A stretch of 30,776 nt of DNA from Anaerobutyricum stercoris (GTDB lineage: Bacteria > Bacillota > Clostridia > Lachnospirales > Lachnospiraceae), in NCBI GenBank assembly GCA_019116455.1, contig DXBR01000109.1, positions 1 through 30,776 on the forward strand, given 5' to 3'. Position numbers and translations under genes: made by a program. Positions 13,820-21,963 of the stretch are shown here, piece by piece. The notes beneath the pieces were generated by a model. It made no database searches. It was not told the origin of the DNA and worked only from the letters and a program-made list of their open reading frames with translations. The first letter of the stretch is position 1. Every line of letters begins with the position of its first letter.

Positions 13820-16522
13820 TTGAAGGAGAATTTTAATGTCACGGGAATGACCTGCTCGGCGTGCTCCGCGCGGGTGGAGAAATGTGTGGCGAAGCTTGAC
13901 GGGGCCGACAAGGTGACCGTGAATCTTCTGACCAACAGCATGCAGGTGGAGTACGATGAGGCGGTTCTTTCTGAGAAGCAGATTATAGACGCGGTGGTGA
14001 AGGCCGGGTATGGCGCTTTCCCGAAGGAAGCCCGCGGGGCAGGAAATGCACCGGAGACGGCAGGGGCAGCGGCCTCTGCGGGAGCATCCCGGGCAGCGGG
14101 AGGTTCTGGAAGTATTGTGGAGGAGCAGTTAAGGGAGATGAAATTCCGGCTGTGGGTGTCCTTTGGTTTCCTGATTCCGCTCATGTATGTGTCCATGGGA
14201 CATATGGCTGGCCTGCCGCTGCCGTATTTTTTATCCGGGGTGGAAAACAGCGTGAGCTTTGCGTTTACGCAGTTCCTGCTGTGTATTCCGGTGATCTTTG
14301 TGAACCGGAAGTATTATACCAAGGGATTTCAGACACTGTTTCATCTGGCGCCGAACATGGACAGCCTGATCGCCATCGGCTCCTCCGCATCGCTCATATA
14401 TGGTATCTTTGCCATCTACCGGATGAGCTACGGACTGGGACAGGGCGATATGGGGCTGGTGCATCGGTATTATCATGACTTGTATTTTGAGTCAGCGGCT
14501 ATGATTCTCGCCCTCATTACCGTGGGCAAATATCTGGAGACCCGTTCCAAGGGAAAGACCAGCGAGGCCATCACCAAGCTGATGGATCTGGCACCGAAGA
14601 CCGCCTTTGTGGAGAGAGACGGAAAAGAGGTGGAGGTCCCGGTGGAGGAAGTGCGTACCGGCGACATCCTGACGGTGCGCCCGGGCGCAAGCATCCCGGT
14701 GGACGGCTTTATCATTGAGGGAAGTACCAGTATTGATGAGGCGGCCATCACCGGAGAAAGTATTCCGGTGCACAAGCAGGTGAACGATACGGTCATCGCC
14801 GCCACTATGAATAAAACCGGATTTATCCGGTTTAAAGCGACCAGGGTGGGAGAAGATACGACATTTTCTCAGATTATCCGGCTGGTGGAGGAAGCCAGCT
14901 CCAGTAAGGCGCCAATCGCGAAGATTGCCGACAAGATTTCCGGTATTTTTGTGCCGGCGGTCATCGCCATTGCCATCATAACAGCGGCGGCATGGATGCT
15001 TTCCGGAGCGACATTTGAATTTGCGCTGTCCTGCGCCATCAGCGTGCTGGTGATTTCCTGTCCGTGTGCGCTGGGACTGGCGACGCCGGTGGCGATCATG
15101 GTGGGAACCGGAAAGGGCGCGGAAAACGGTATTCTGTTAAAGTCTGGCGAGGCGCTGGAGACCGCCCACAATATTCAGTGCGTGGTCATGGATAAGACAG
15201 GCACCATCACCCAGGGCAAGCCGGTGGTGACGAACGTGGAGACCAACATGGCTCTTGATGCGTTTCTGGCCGTGGCGGCGGGACTTGAGGCAAAAAGCGA
15301 GCATCCGCTGGCGGAGGCCATCATGGAGTTTACCGGGAAACAGCAGGCGCAGCCGGCGAAGGTGGAGGATTTTCGTTCCATACCTGGCAAAGGTGTGGAA
15401 GGACGCATTGACGGGCGCATGTATTACGCTGGTAATCAGCGGCTCATGGAGGAAAAACAGATTACGCTCGGATATTATGAGCAGCGTCTTGACAAGCTGG
15501 CGGATGAGGGCAAGACGCCGATGATTTTTGCCGGAGAGAAGGAGATTCTTGGCATTATCTCCGTGGCTGACGTGGTGAAGCCGACCAGCCATGCGGCGGT
15601 AAAAGAATTAAAAGCCATGGGCATTGAGGTCGTCATGCTCACCGGCGATAACCGGAGAACTGCCGAGGCCATTCGCCGGCAGCTGGATATCGACAAGGTG
15701 ATCGCGGAGGTACTGCCGCAGGATAAAGAAAGAGAGATCGCCGCTCTCCAGCAGGAGGGAAAGACGGTTGCCATGATTGGCGATGGTATCAACGACGCAC
15801 CGGCTCTCGCGCGGGCGGATGTGGGTCTTGCCATCGGGGCAGGAACCGACGTGGCCATCGAGAGTGCAGACGTGGTGCTCATGAAGAACGATCTGCTTGA
15901 TGTGGTGACGGCCATCCGGCTCAGTAAAGCGGTCATCCGCAATATTAAACAAAACCTGTTCTGGGCGTTTTTCTATAACACCCTGGGCATCCCGGTGGCA
16001 GCCGGCGTGTTCTACACGGCTTTCGGTCTGAAGCTGAACCCGATGATCGGAGCGGCGGCCATGAGCTTAAGCAGCGTATTTGTAGTGACCAACGCCCTGC
16101 GGATCCGCAGATTCAGGGCGTCCGCCGCGGCAGAGACCGCGCAGGATGTGACGGTTCTTCCGGAAGCGAAGATAACAGTGAGAGAGGGCAGTCAGCCGGG
16201 AGCGGGCAGCGACCGGTCGCAAGACACCCGCCCGGCAGATAATAATCATCAAAAAGACGACACCCTGACGCAGGAAAATCAGAGTGCATCTAATAAAAAT
16301 CATAAGGAGGATAACACAATGTTGACAATGAAAATCGAAGGAATGGCATGCGGACACTGTAAAGCAGCGGTAGAGAAGGCGTTAAACGCCATCGACGGCG
16401 TAAAGGCAGAGGTGAACCTGGAAGCAAAGACCGCTTCTGTGGATGCACCGGCAGATATGGACAAAGAAGTGCTGAAAAAGGCAGTGGAAGACGCTGGCTA
16501 CGAAGTGGTGGGAATCGAATAA
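13820..16522 (+). CDS. copA: Copper-exporting P1B-type ATPase with a C-terminal CopZ-like domain
   Basis: The protein is 900 residues and pumps Cu(I) out across the cytoplasmic membrane using ATP. An N-terminal heavy-metal-associated domain has GMTCSAC at 9-15. The membrane core has the CPC ion site at about 414-416 (SCPCALGLATP), the phosphorylated aspartate in DKTGT at about 458, and GDGINDAP at about 654. After the last membrane helix comes a polar linker of about 60 residues. A second HMA domain (from about 834, with MACGHC) then ends the protein, like a fused CopZ chaperone. A CopA normally ends near residue 800. TTG 13820 is chosen because GAGGTGA is five bases upstream and it gives the family start MKENFNVTGM; GTG 13811 overlaps that ribosome site. 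An internal ribosome site precedes the CopZ part. Confidence 0.93.
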   Translation: MKENFNVTGMTCSACSARVEKCVAKLDGADKVTVNLLTNSMQVEYDEAVLSEKQIIDAVVKAGYGAFPKEARGAGNAPETAGAAASAGASRAAGGSGSIVEEQLREMKFRLWVSFGFLIPLMYVSMGHMAGLPLPYFLSGVENSVSFAFTQFLLCIPVIFVNRKYYTKGFQTLFHLAPNMDSLIAIGSSASLIYGIFAIYRMSYGLGQGDMGLVHRYYHDLYFESAAMILALITVGKYLETRSKGKTSEAITKLMDLAPKTAFVERDGKEVEVPVEEVRTGDILTVRPGASIPVDGFIIEGSTSIDEAAITGESIPVHKQVNDTVIAATMNKTGFIRFKATRVGEDTTFSQIIRLVEEASSSKAPIAKIADKISGIFVPAVIAIAIITAAAWMLSGATFEFALSCAISVLVISCPCALGLATPVAIMVGTGKGAENGILLKSGEALETAHNIQCVVMDKTGTITQGKPVVTNVETNMALDAFLAVAAGLEAKSEHPLAEAIMEFTGKQQAQPAKVEDFRSIPGKGVEGRIDGRMYYAGNQRLMEEKQITLGYYEQRLDKLADEGKTPMIFAGEKEILGIISVADVVKPTSHAAVKELKAMGIEVVMLTGDNRRTAEAIRRQLDIDKVIAEVLPQDKEREIAALQQEGKTVAMIGDGINDAPALARADVGLAIGAGTDVAIESADVVLMKNDLLDVVTAIRLSKAVIRNIKQNLFWAFFYNTLGIPVAAGVFYTAFGLKLNPMIGAAAMSLSSVFVVTNALRIRRFRASAAAETAQDVTVLPEAKITVREGSQPGAGSDRSQDTRPADNNHQKDDTLTQENQSASNKNHKEDNTMLTMKIEGMACGHCKAAVEKALNAIDGVKAEVNLEAKTASVDAPADMDKEVLKKAVEDAGYEVVGIE
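16303..16321 (+). promoter_or_regulatory. copZ: Internal Shine-Dalgarno and ATG for a separate CopZ product
   Basis: Within the copA frame, AAGGAGG (16304-16310) stands eight bases before ATG 16319, which is in frame and begins MLTMKIEGMACGHCK. Translation from it would give a 67-residue CopZ-like copper chaperone with the CGHC metal site, complete in length for that family. The layout looks like a former copA-copZ gene pair whose intervening stop was lost. Confidence 0.7.
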
Positions 16523-16545
16523 AAGCTGTGGATACGGCGGCACAT

Positions 16546-16591
16546 AAAAAAATGCCATGCATGGAAATAAACCATGCACGGCGTTTTTTTT
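16546..16591. terminator. Bidirectional terminator between copA and the AI-2E permease gene
   Basis: GCCATGCATGG (16554-16564) pairs with CCATGCACGGC (16572-16582), with one mismatch. Eight T follow to 16591. An A7 run precedes the stem and gives U7 in minus-strand RNA. Confidence 0.88.
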
Positions 16592-16605
16592 GTGTCGATT
16601 TGACT

Positions 16606-17793
16606 TTATTTGGTTTCTGCATCCGCTTTTGCCTTTTGTGCCGCGTTCGCAGCTGCCGCAGCGGTGGCCTGCTGCATTGCCTGTTTTTTGTTGGTGTATT
16701 CCTTCACAAGCTGATAGAGAACCGCCACAAGAGGAATGAAGAAGATCATTCCCAGGATGCCGAAAAGATTGCCGCCGATCAGTACGGCAACCAGAGTCCA
16801 CAGCGGAGCAAGTCCCACGGAACCGCCCACCACATGCGGGTAAATGAACTGGTTCTCAATAAACTGCACCACCTGATAGACGATGATGCTCAGGAGTGCC
16901 TGCAGCGGATTGACCATCAGTACCAGGACCGCGCCGATGAAGCAGGCAAAAAATGCGCCGATATAAGGAATGAACGAAAGTACTCCGGTCAGCACGGCGA
17001 TGAGTACTGCGTAAGGAATCCTGAAAATCGTGAAAGATATAAATATCAGCACGCCCAGGATAATTGCTTCGATGCACTGTCCTGACAAAAACTTGGAGTA
17101 GGTTTTGCTGATCAGGGTGGCTACATGATAAATGCAGTCGGCAATAGGCTTGCGTACATGCACGTACAGAAGTTTTTTGCACTGCCGTCCCAGCGTCTTT
17201 TTGCTCAGCAAGATATAAAGAGCGATGACCAGGGAAAAGAAGCAGTTGACAATAATGCTGATAGTAGAGGTGGCGATACCCAGAGCAGAGCTTAAAAAGT
17301 TGCCGGCGCCGGTCAAAACGTTCTGTACGATGTGCTCAACGTCAATCTGGCTTAAACTCAGCGAAGACAGCTGCTTCGTGATCCACGTGGTGTCGAAACC
17401 GTATTCCGATAAAAAAGCAATCCACTGAGGACTCCTTGTCTGGATGGTCAGGTATACACTGCGCACAGAAGAAATGAGCTGTGGAACAACCATGGTGGAA
17501 ACAAGGATCACGATGAGCACGATGCAGGCCAGAGTGGACAGGAGACTGAGCATGACCAGAGGCCCGTTTTTCGGCTGAAAGTTGATTTTGCGGAAAAGCC
17601 GGCTGTAGAGGGTTTCAAATCCTTTTACCGGTACGTTCAGCACGAAAGCGACGATCATACCGCCAATGATAGGCAGAAGCAGCCCTCCGATATCCTGAAA
17701 GAAGCGAATGACGCTCCCGAAATTATTGAGGCAGGCGTAAAGAGCCACGCCGAAAGCAATCAGGAGCATACAGTTTTTCATTCTTTTATTCAT
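16606..17793 (-). CDS. AI-2E family transporter
   Basis: The 395-residue polytopic membrane protein belongs to the AI-2E (TqsA/YdiK/PerM-like) family. Helices are visible at about 10-26, 36-55 and 75-100, then a soluble helical section (about 110-185), then more helices between 190 and 370. The family landmarks are GVLSFIPYIGAFFA, followed by FIENQFIYPHVVGGSVGLAPLW. The name comes from a proposed autoinducer-2 exporter, but many members have other roles such as Na+/H+ exchange, so the substrate is open. The cytoplasmic C-terminus is rich in alanine, glutamine and lysine. AAGGATG lies six bases before the ATG. It is a single-gene unit with its own promoter, divergent from trpS. Confidence 0.88.
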   Translation of the reverse strand: MNKRMKNCMLLIAFGVALYACLNNFGSVIRFFQDIGGLLLPIIGGMIVAFVLNVPVKGFETLYSRLFRKINFQPKNGPLVMLSLLSTLACIVLIVILVSTMVVPQLISSVRSVYLTIQTRSPQWIAFLSEYGFDTTWITKQLSSLSLSQIDVEHIVQNVLTGAGNFLSSALGIATSTISIIVNCFFSLVIALYILLSKKTLGRQCKKLLYVHVRKPIADCIYHVATLISKTYSKFLSGQCIEAIILGVLIFISFTIFRIPYAVLIAVLTGVLSFIPYIGAFFACFIGAVLVLMVNPLQALLSIIVYQVVQFIENQFIYPHVVGGSVGLAPLWTLVAVLIGGNLFGILGMIFFIPLVAVLYQLVKEYTNKKQAMQQATAAAAANAAQKAKADAETK

Positions 17794-17826
17794 AATTCAC
17801 ATCCTTTATGTATTTGTTCTGAGCCT

Positions 17827-17855
17827 ACTGTACCATTTTGCTATGACAAAGTCAA
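17827..17855 (-). promoter_or_regulatory. Promoter of the AI-2E permease gene
   Basis: In minus-strand reading, TTGACT (17855-17850) and TACAGT (17832-17827) are spaced 17 bases. Confidence 0.55.
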
Positions 17856-17878
17856 ATCAAAAGGGGGGAAAAATTGTT

Positions 17879-17907
17879 TTGACACTCCCACCAGAGTATA
17901 CTACAAT
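17879..17907 (+). promoter_or_regulatory. Promoter of trpS
   Basis: TTGACA (17879-17884) and TACAAT (17902-17907) are spaced 17 bases. The resulting leader is only about 35 bases, too short for a T-box, and it rules out the upstream in-frame ATG at 17843. Confidence 0.82.
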
Positions 17908-17947
17908 AGGACAAGAGAAAATTTACAGAAAAGGATGTTTCAATACA

Positions 17948-19033
17948 ATGGAAAAGATTATTTTAACAGGAGACCGGCCGACAGGAAGACTCCATGTGGG
18001 CCATTACGTGGGTTCTCTGAGACGGAGAGTGGAGCTGCAGGAATCCGGAGAATACGACAAGATTTTCATTATGATCGCTGACGCGCAGGCGCTTACCGAT
18101 AATGCGGATCACCCGGAGAAGGTGCGCCAGAATATCATGGAAGTGGCTCTCGACTACTTATCCTGCGGACTGGACCCGGCCAAGTCCACGCTTTTTATCC
18201 AGTCTATGGTGCCGGAACTTACCGAACTGACTTTTTACTATTCCAATCTGGTCACCGTGTCCAGACTGCAGCGTAATCCAACGGTGAAGTCCGAGATTAA
18301 GATGCGTAACTTTGAAGCAAGCATCCCGGTGGGATTCTTTACCTATCCGATCAGCCAGGCGGCGGACATCACTGCATTTAAGGCGACCACCGTGCCGGTG
18401 GGCGAAGACCAGATGCCGATGCTGGAGCAGTGCAAGGAGATCGTTCACAAGTTTAACTCCGTGTACGGGGAGACGCTGGTAGATCCGAAGATTCTCCTGC
18501 CGGATAACAAAGCCTGTTTGCGTCTGCCGGGTATCGACGGCAAGGCGAAGATGAGCAAATCTCTGGGCAACTGCATTTACTTATCCGATACCGAGCAGGA
18601 AGTAAAGAAGAAAGTTATGTCCATGTTCACCGATCCGAACCATCTGCGCATCGAAGATCCGGGCCAGGTGGAAGGTAATCCGGTATTCATCTATCTGGAT
18701 GCGTTCAGCAAACAGGAGCATTTCGATGAATTCCTGCCGGAATACGCGAACCTGCAGGAGTTAAAAGACCACTACACCAGAGGCGGCCTCGGCGACGTGA
18801 AGGTGAAGAAGTTTTTAAATAAGGTACTGCAGGCAGAACTGGAGCCGATCAGACAGAGAAGAAAAGAGTGGGAAAAGAATATTCCTGCCGTTTACGAGAT
18901 TCTCAGAGAAGGAAGCATTAAGGCGCAGGCCGTGGCAGCGGAGACATTAAAAGAAGTCAAGGCGGCTATGCGTATTAATTACTTCGATAACGATGACATG
19001 ATCCGGGAGCAGGAAGCGAAGTATCAGAAATAA
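17948..19033 (+). CDS. trpS: Tryptophan--tRNA ligase
   Basis: The 361-residue class I aminoacyl-tRNA synthetase charges tRNA-Trp. The HIGH-type signature is HVGH at 16-19 inside TGRLHVGHYVGSL. The KMSKS loop is intact at 201-205 (KAKMSKSLGN). The middle of the Rossmann fold is recognisable by ADAQALTDN and by PVGEDQMPMLE, the tryptophan and ATP pocket region. The C-terminal anticodon-binding helical part is somewhat longer than in Bacillus TrpS. ATG 17948 is chosen because it lies downstream of the promoter; AAAGGATG is about 12 bases upstream. A terminator follows. Unlike aspS in this window, it has no T-box. Confidence 0.95.
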   Translation: MEKIILTGDRPTGRLHVGHYVGSLRRRVELQESGEYDKIFIMIADAQALTDNADHPEKVRQNIMEVALDYLSCGLDPAKSTLFIQSMVPELTELTFYYSNLVTVSRLQRNPTVKSEIKMRNFEASIPVGFFTYPISQAADITAFKATTVPVGEDQMPMLEQCKEIVHKFNSVYGETLVDPKILLPDNKACLRLPGIDGKAKMSKSLGNCIYLSDTEQEVKKKVMSMFTDPNHLRIEDPGQVEGNPVFIYLDAFSKQEHFDEFLPEYANLQELKDHYTRGGLGDVKVKKFLNKVLQAELEPIRQRRKEWEKNIPAVYEILREGSIKAQAVAAETLKEVKAAMRINYFDNDDMIREQEAKYQK

Positions 19034-19046
19034 TATAAATAAAAAG

Positions 19047-19091
19047 ACAGGCGGAGATACTGTACAATTGCGGTTCTTCGCCTGTTTTTTT
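19047..19091 (+). terminator. Terminator of trpS
   Basis: ACAGGCG (19047-19053) pairs with CGCCTGT (19079-19085), followed by a T run to 19091. The loop is long at about 25 bases. Confidence 0.8.
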
Positions 19092-19188
19092 CTGCAGCAG
19101 CGGTTTCTGCCGGTCAAAGATCCGCCTTGTCTTCTTCGCGGAAAGATTGTCAATCTGCATGTATGGATAAAGATTCTCAACAGAGTCC

Positions 19189-19217
19189 TTGACGAAGATA
19201 TCCTTATTAGGTATACT
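19189..19217 (+). promoter_or_regulatory. Promoter of the DUF2325 gene
   Basis: TTGACG (19189-19194) and TATACT (19212-19217) are spaced 17 bases. Confidence 0.75.
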
Positions 19218-19226
19218 TAATGTAAG

Positions 19227-19240
19227 TTAGTTATAACTAA
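19227..19240. promoter_or_regulatory. Candidate operator: TTAGTTATAACTAA palindrome
   Basis: A perfect 14-bp palindrome sits at the expected transcription start of the DUF2325 promoter. This size and AT-rich composition are common for MarR- or DtxR-like sites. Which regulator reads it cannot be told from the window. Confidence 0.45.
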
Positions 19241-19347
19241 TCATTGCCTGAATGAGAAAGTTTTCTATTTTTATAAATATGAATAAGAATATTGAGATAT
19301 CAGCCATGTGACAGTTGAATACACCAAGTAGAACGGGAGGTATATCC

Positions 19348-19632
19348 ATGAGTGTAGTTATCGTAGGAGGACATGACCGAATGGTGTCCCAGTACAAAAA
19401 AATCTGTAAAGCACATCGTTGTAAAGCAAAGGTATTTACGCAGATGAGAGGCAATTTGAGCACCCAGATCGGAAGTCCGGATCTGCTGATCTTATTTACC
19501 AATACCGTATCTCACAAAATGGTCCGCTGCGCCGTGGCGGAGGCGGAGAAATGCAATGCAGATATCGTCCGCTGTCACACCAGCAGCGGCAGCGCATTAA
19601 ATGAGATCCTGGGTAATGCCTGTCAGGCATAA
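19348..19632 (+). CDS. DUF2325 family protein
   Basis: The 94-residue cytoplasmic protein matches the DUF2325 family: MSVVIVGGHDRM at the N-terminus, KAKVFTQMRGNLSTQIGSPD in the middle, and LFTNTVSHKMVRCA and VRCHTSSGSALNEIL toward the end. The fold is expected to be Rossmann-like. No function is established. Relatives are found beside diverse metabolic and stress genes in Firmicutes. GGGAGG lies seven bases before the ATG; an in-frame ATG at 19315 lacks a ribosome site. It converges tightly on the MocR gene with only eight bases between the two stop codons, both inside a short hairpin (19629-19644, ATAAGC with GCTTAT). Confidence 0.85.
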   Translation: MSVVIVGGHDRMVSQYKKICKAHRCKAKVFTQMRGNLSTQIGSPDLLILFTNTVSHKMVRCAVAEAEKCNADIVRCHTSSGSALNEILGNACQA

Positions 19633-19640
19633 GCGGCGGC

Positions 19641-21044
19641 TTATTCCGTCTCCAGACAGCGGTACAGAAGTTCCACCGCGCCGGGGATATGCTCTGTTTC
19701 CAGATAAGAATAATTAATAATGAAAATGTGTTCCACATCTTCTGGCGGCTGATGGAAATACTGCGACAGGCTGGTGAGACGAAGTCCGCGGGCAAGGGCC
19801 CGTTCCATGATCACCGTGTCGGGGATTTCCGTATCGATCCGCATCAGAAAATGAAGGCCGGCGTCTTCCTCCGTGATGGTAACGTAGGAAGACAGCGGGC
19901 TTTTTTTGATGGTTTCCAGAAGGTAGTCCCGCTTCTTATGATAGGAATTGCGCATGCGGTTGATATGCTTTTCAAAATATCCTTCCCGGATAAAGCGCAT
20001 CAGGGCGTACTGCTCAAAATTGGATACAGTGCAGGAATAAAAGCTCATCCTCTGCATAAACCGGGCGGCCAGGGATGGCGGCAGCACCATGTAGCTGATA
20101 CGCAGGGTGGAAGACAGGCTCTTGGAGAAAGTGTTGATGTAGATGACCTTTTCCATGATGTCGATGCTCTGGAGCGCGGGAATCGGCCGGCCCGTCAGGC
20201 GGAATTCACTGTCGTAATCGTCCTCAATGATATAGCGGGATTCCGATTTGGCCGCCCAGCCCAGCAGTTCGTAGCGGCGGCTCACCGGCGTGATGATACC
20301 CGTGGGAAAATGATGGGACGGGGAAATGTGTACCACGTCGGCGCCGCTTTCCTCCAGCCGGTCGATGCGGATACCCTGGCTGTCCATATCCACGAAACGG
20401 TAATCCACCTGATGGCTGTCATAAATCTGAGCGATTTTTTCATAGCCGGGATTTTCGATGGCGTAGACCTTGTCAAAGCCCAGCAGCTGTACCAGCAGCC
20501 CGTAGAGATACTCGGTTCCGGCGCCGATGAAAATCTGCTCCGGCTGTACATGAATATCCCGGAACTGGCGCAGATGTCCGGCGATGGCCTCCCGCAGTTC
20601 ATAGATGCCGCCGCAGGGAGATTTGGTCATAAGCTCGGCGTTTCTTTCCTGCAGAGTCTCCCGCATGAGCTTCGCCCAGACAGAGAACGGGAAGTGATCC
20701 GGCCGGGTCTGGTTGCTGGAAAAATCCGCAAAATACTGCGGCCGGGTCTCCTGCAGAGCGGCCGGTTTTTCGGCGGGAGCCGGGAGGGTCGTAAATTCCG
20801 GCGAAAAATCCGCCACATAATATCCTTTTTTTGCAACGGAATAAATGTATCCCTCTGACAGAAGCTGCGCGTAGGCGTTTTCCACGGTGATGGGACTGAC
20901 GCCCAGATTCTTTGCGAAACTGCGCTTGGAGGGCAGCTTCGTATCTGCGGAAAGCATTCCGTTTACAATGTCATTTTTGATACATTTATATAAATGTTCA
21001 TAAAGAGGCGTGGTGCCGATATCATTAAATGAGTAAGTAAGCAT
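19641..21044 (-). CDS. MocR/GntR-type regulator with aminotransferase-like domain
   Basis: The 467-residue protein joins a GntR winged helix (about 10-78: PLYEHLYKCIKNDIVNGML, then LPSKRSFAKNLGVSPITVENAYAQLLSEGYI) to a fold-type I PLP-dependent aminotransferase-like domain. The PLP pocket is intact: EDDYDSEF at about 274-281 and the Schiff-base lysine in TFSKSLSS at about 308. MocR proteins use PLP or PLP adducts as effectors; known members control pyridoxal, GABA, taurine or D-alanine genes. No obvious target operon is adjacent, so the effector is unknown. ATG 21044 is chosen because GGAG is six bases upstream; a TTG at 21056 would overlap that site. The gene is divergent from the NUDIX gene, which could be a target. 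Confidence 0.92.
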   Translation of the reverse strand: MLTYSFNDIGTTPLYEHLYKCIKNDIVNGMLSADTKLPSKRSFAKNLGVSPITVENAYAQLLSEGYIYSVAKKGYYVADFSPEFTTLPAPAEKPAALQETRPQYFADFSSNQTRPDHFPFSVWAKLMRETLQERNAELMTKSPCGGIYELREAIAGHLRQFRDIHVQPEQIFIGAGTEYLYGLLVQLLGFDKVYAIENPGYEKIAQIYDSHQVDYRFVDMDSQGIRIDRLEESGADVVHISPSHHFPTGIITPVSRRYELLGWAAKSESRYIIEDDYDSEFRLTGRPIPALQSIDIMEKVIYINTFSKSLSSTLRISYMVLPPSLAARFMQRMSFYSCTVSNFEQYALMRFIREGYFEKHINRMRNSYHKKRDYLLETIKKSPLSSYVTITEEDAGLHFLMRIDTEIPDTVIMERALARGLRLTSLSQYFHQPPEDVEHIFIINYSYLETEHIPGAVELLYRCLETE

Positions 21045-21109
21045 GAAGTACTCCAATCCATCTGTACCGGATGATTCTGAAAAGAGGCACAGAAATAAGT
21101 AATATCCTG

Positions 21110-21137
21110 ATTATACCGTTTCTGTAAAAAAATACAA
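21110..21137 (-). promoter_or_regulatory. Promoter of the MocR gene
   Basis: In minus-strand reading, TTGTAT (21137-21132) and a consensus TATAAT (21115-21110) are spaced 16 bases. Confidence 0.6.
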
Positions 21138-21168
21138 TGGGATAAAAAGTGCTTTTCCTCACGTTTTA

Positions 21169-21177
21169 TGTTATGAT
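21169..21177 (+). promoter_or_regulatory. Extended -10 element for the NUDIX gene
   Basis: TGTTATGAT (21169-21177) has the TGn extension in front of TATGAT. No good -35 is seen at the right distance. Confidence 0.45.
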
Positions 21178-21234
21178 ACATACAGAAAAATGCATAACAA
21201 AACAGAAAATGCAGTGGCAGAATTTGGAGGAATT

Positions 21235-21885
21235 ATGAAAAAAGAACAGATTAAAAAATTATATGATTCAAAGTTTATGAAAATGTATGATCTGCAGTAT
21301 AAAGAAGGGGCTCACTATTATTGTGCCAGCCGCAGGGACGAGGAACATCTGCAGGCGGTGCTGCCGAAGGAATCCTATGATACGCTGCCGCCGGACGGCG
21401 TAAGCTGCGTGGTGGTCCTGCGGGTAAAAGGAGAGGAGCCGAAGCTTCTTTTGAATTGGGAATACCGGTATCCGGCGGGACAGTATCTGCTGAGTGTTCC
21501 GGCAGGACTTGTGGAGCCGGAAGCATGGGGAAGCACCGAGGAAGCGGTGAAGAACACTGCTATCCGTGAACTGAAAGAGGAAACGGGCATCACCGTGGGG
21601 GACAACGACGAAGTGAGCATTATCAATCCTTTCGTGTTCTCCTCCCCGGGGATGACCGATGAAGCCAACGCCCTTGTGTATCTGTCCATCAACCGGGAAA
21701 CCATGCCGGAGCTTTCCCAGAGCGGAGCGGAAGGCTCCGAGAAGTTTAAGGGCTGCCGGCTGGTAAGTCTTTCGGAAGCCCGGAGCTATCTGGTGAATGG
21801 CAAAGACGAGCATGGCGTCTATTATCCGGTGTACACCTGGGCGGCGCTGATGTTTTTTGTGACCAGCGAGTTTCTGAACCTGTAA
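21235..21885 (+). CDS. NUDIX hydrolase, ADP-ribose pyrophosphatase-like
   Basis: The protein is 216 residues. The Nudix box ends in RELKEETGI (111-119), with the upstream glutamate seven residues before the arginine (E-AVKNTAI-RE). The first glycine of the box is displaced by a short insertion (VEPEAWGSTEE). The preceding NWEYRYPAGQYLLSVPAGLVE resembles the strand pair of ADP-ribose pyrophosphatases, which cleave ADP-ribose to AMP and ribose 5-phosphate. Exact substrate choice cannot be read from the sequence. GGAGG is five bases before ATG 21235; the in-frame ATG at 21190 has no ribosome site. It is divergent from the MocR gene and convergent with a cell-wall hydrolase. Confidence 0.86.
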   Translation: MKKEQIKKLYDSKFMKMYDLQYKEGAHYYCASRRDEEHLQAVLPKESYDTLPPDGVSCVVVLRVKGEEPKLLLNWEYRYPAGQYLLSVPAGLVEPEAWGSTEEAVKNTAIRELKEETGITVGDNDEVSIINPFVFSSPGMTDEANALVYLSINRETMPELSQSGAEGSEKFKGCRLVSLSEARSYLVNGKDEHGVYYPVYTWAALMFFVTSEFLNL

Positions 21886-21908
21886 CGGTTTTTAAGGCGC
21901 GGCAACTG

Positions 21909-21963
21909 ATCGTACGCCAGACATTTACTGGATGTCGATTAATCGTGCGTCAGACATTTACTG
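21909..21963. repeat. Two copies of a 22-bp direct repeat at the 3' end of the SH3/NlpC gene
   Basis: ATCGTRCGYCAGACATTTAC followed by TG occurs at 21909-21930 and 21942-21963, with two substitutions and a 33-bp period. The second copy contains the stop codon of the minus-strand gene, so the end of that gene appears to have been duplicated downstream. Confidence 0.8.

Noticed and set aside
17843..17947. Upstream ATG of trpS
   Set aside because: It lies before the TTGACA/TACAAT promoter, so it would not be in the transcript, and TrpS naturally begins near MEKIILTG.
19689..20858. 389-codon plus-strand ORF opposite the MocR gene
   Set aside because: It is antisense to a full aminotransferase-type regulator with intact motifs and has histidine/glutamine-rich, non-family composition.
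21190..21234. Upstream ATG of the NUDIX gene
   Set aside because: No ribosome site, whereas GGAGG sits correctly before ATG 21235.
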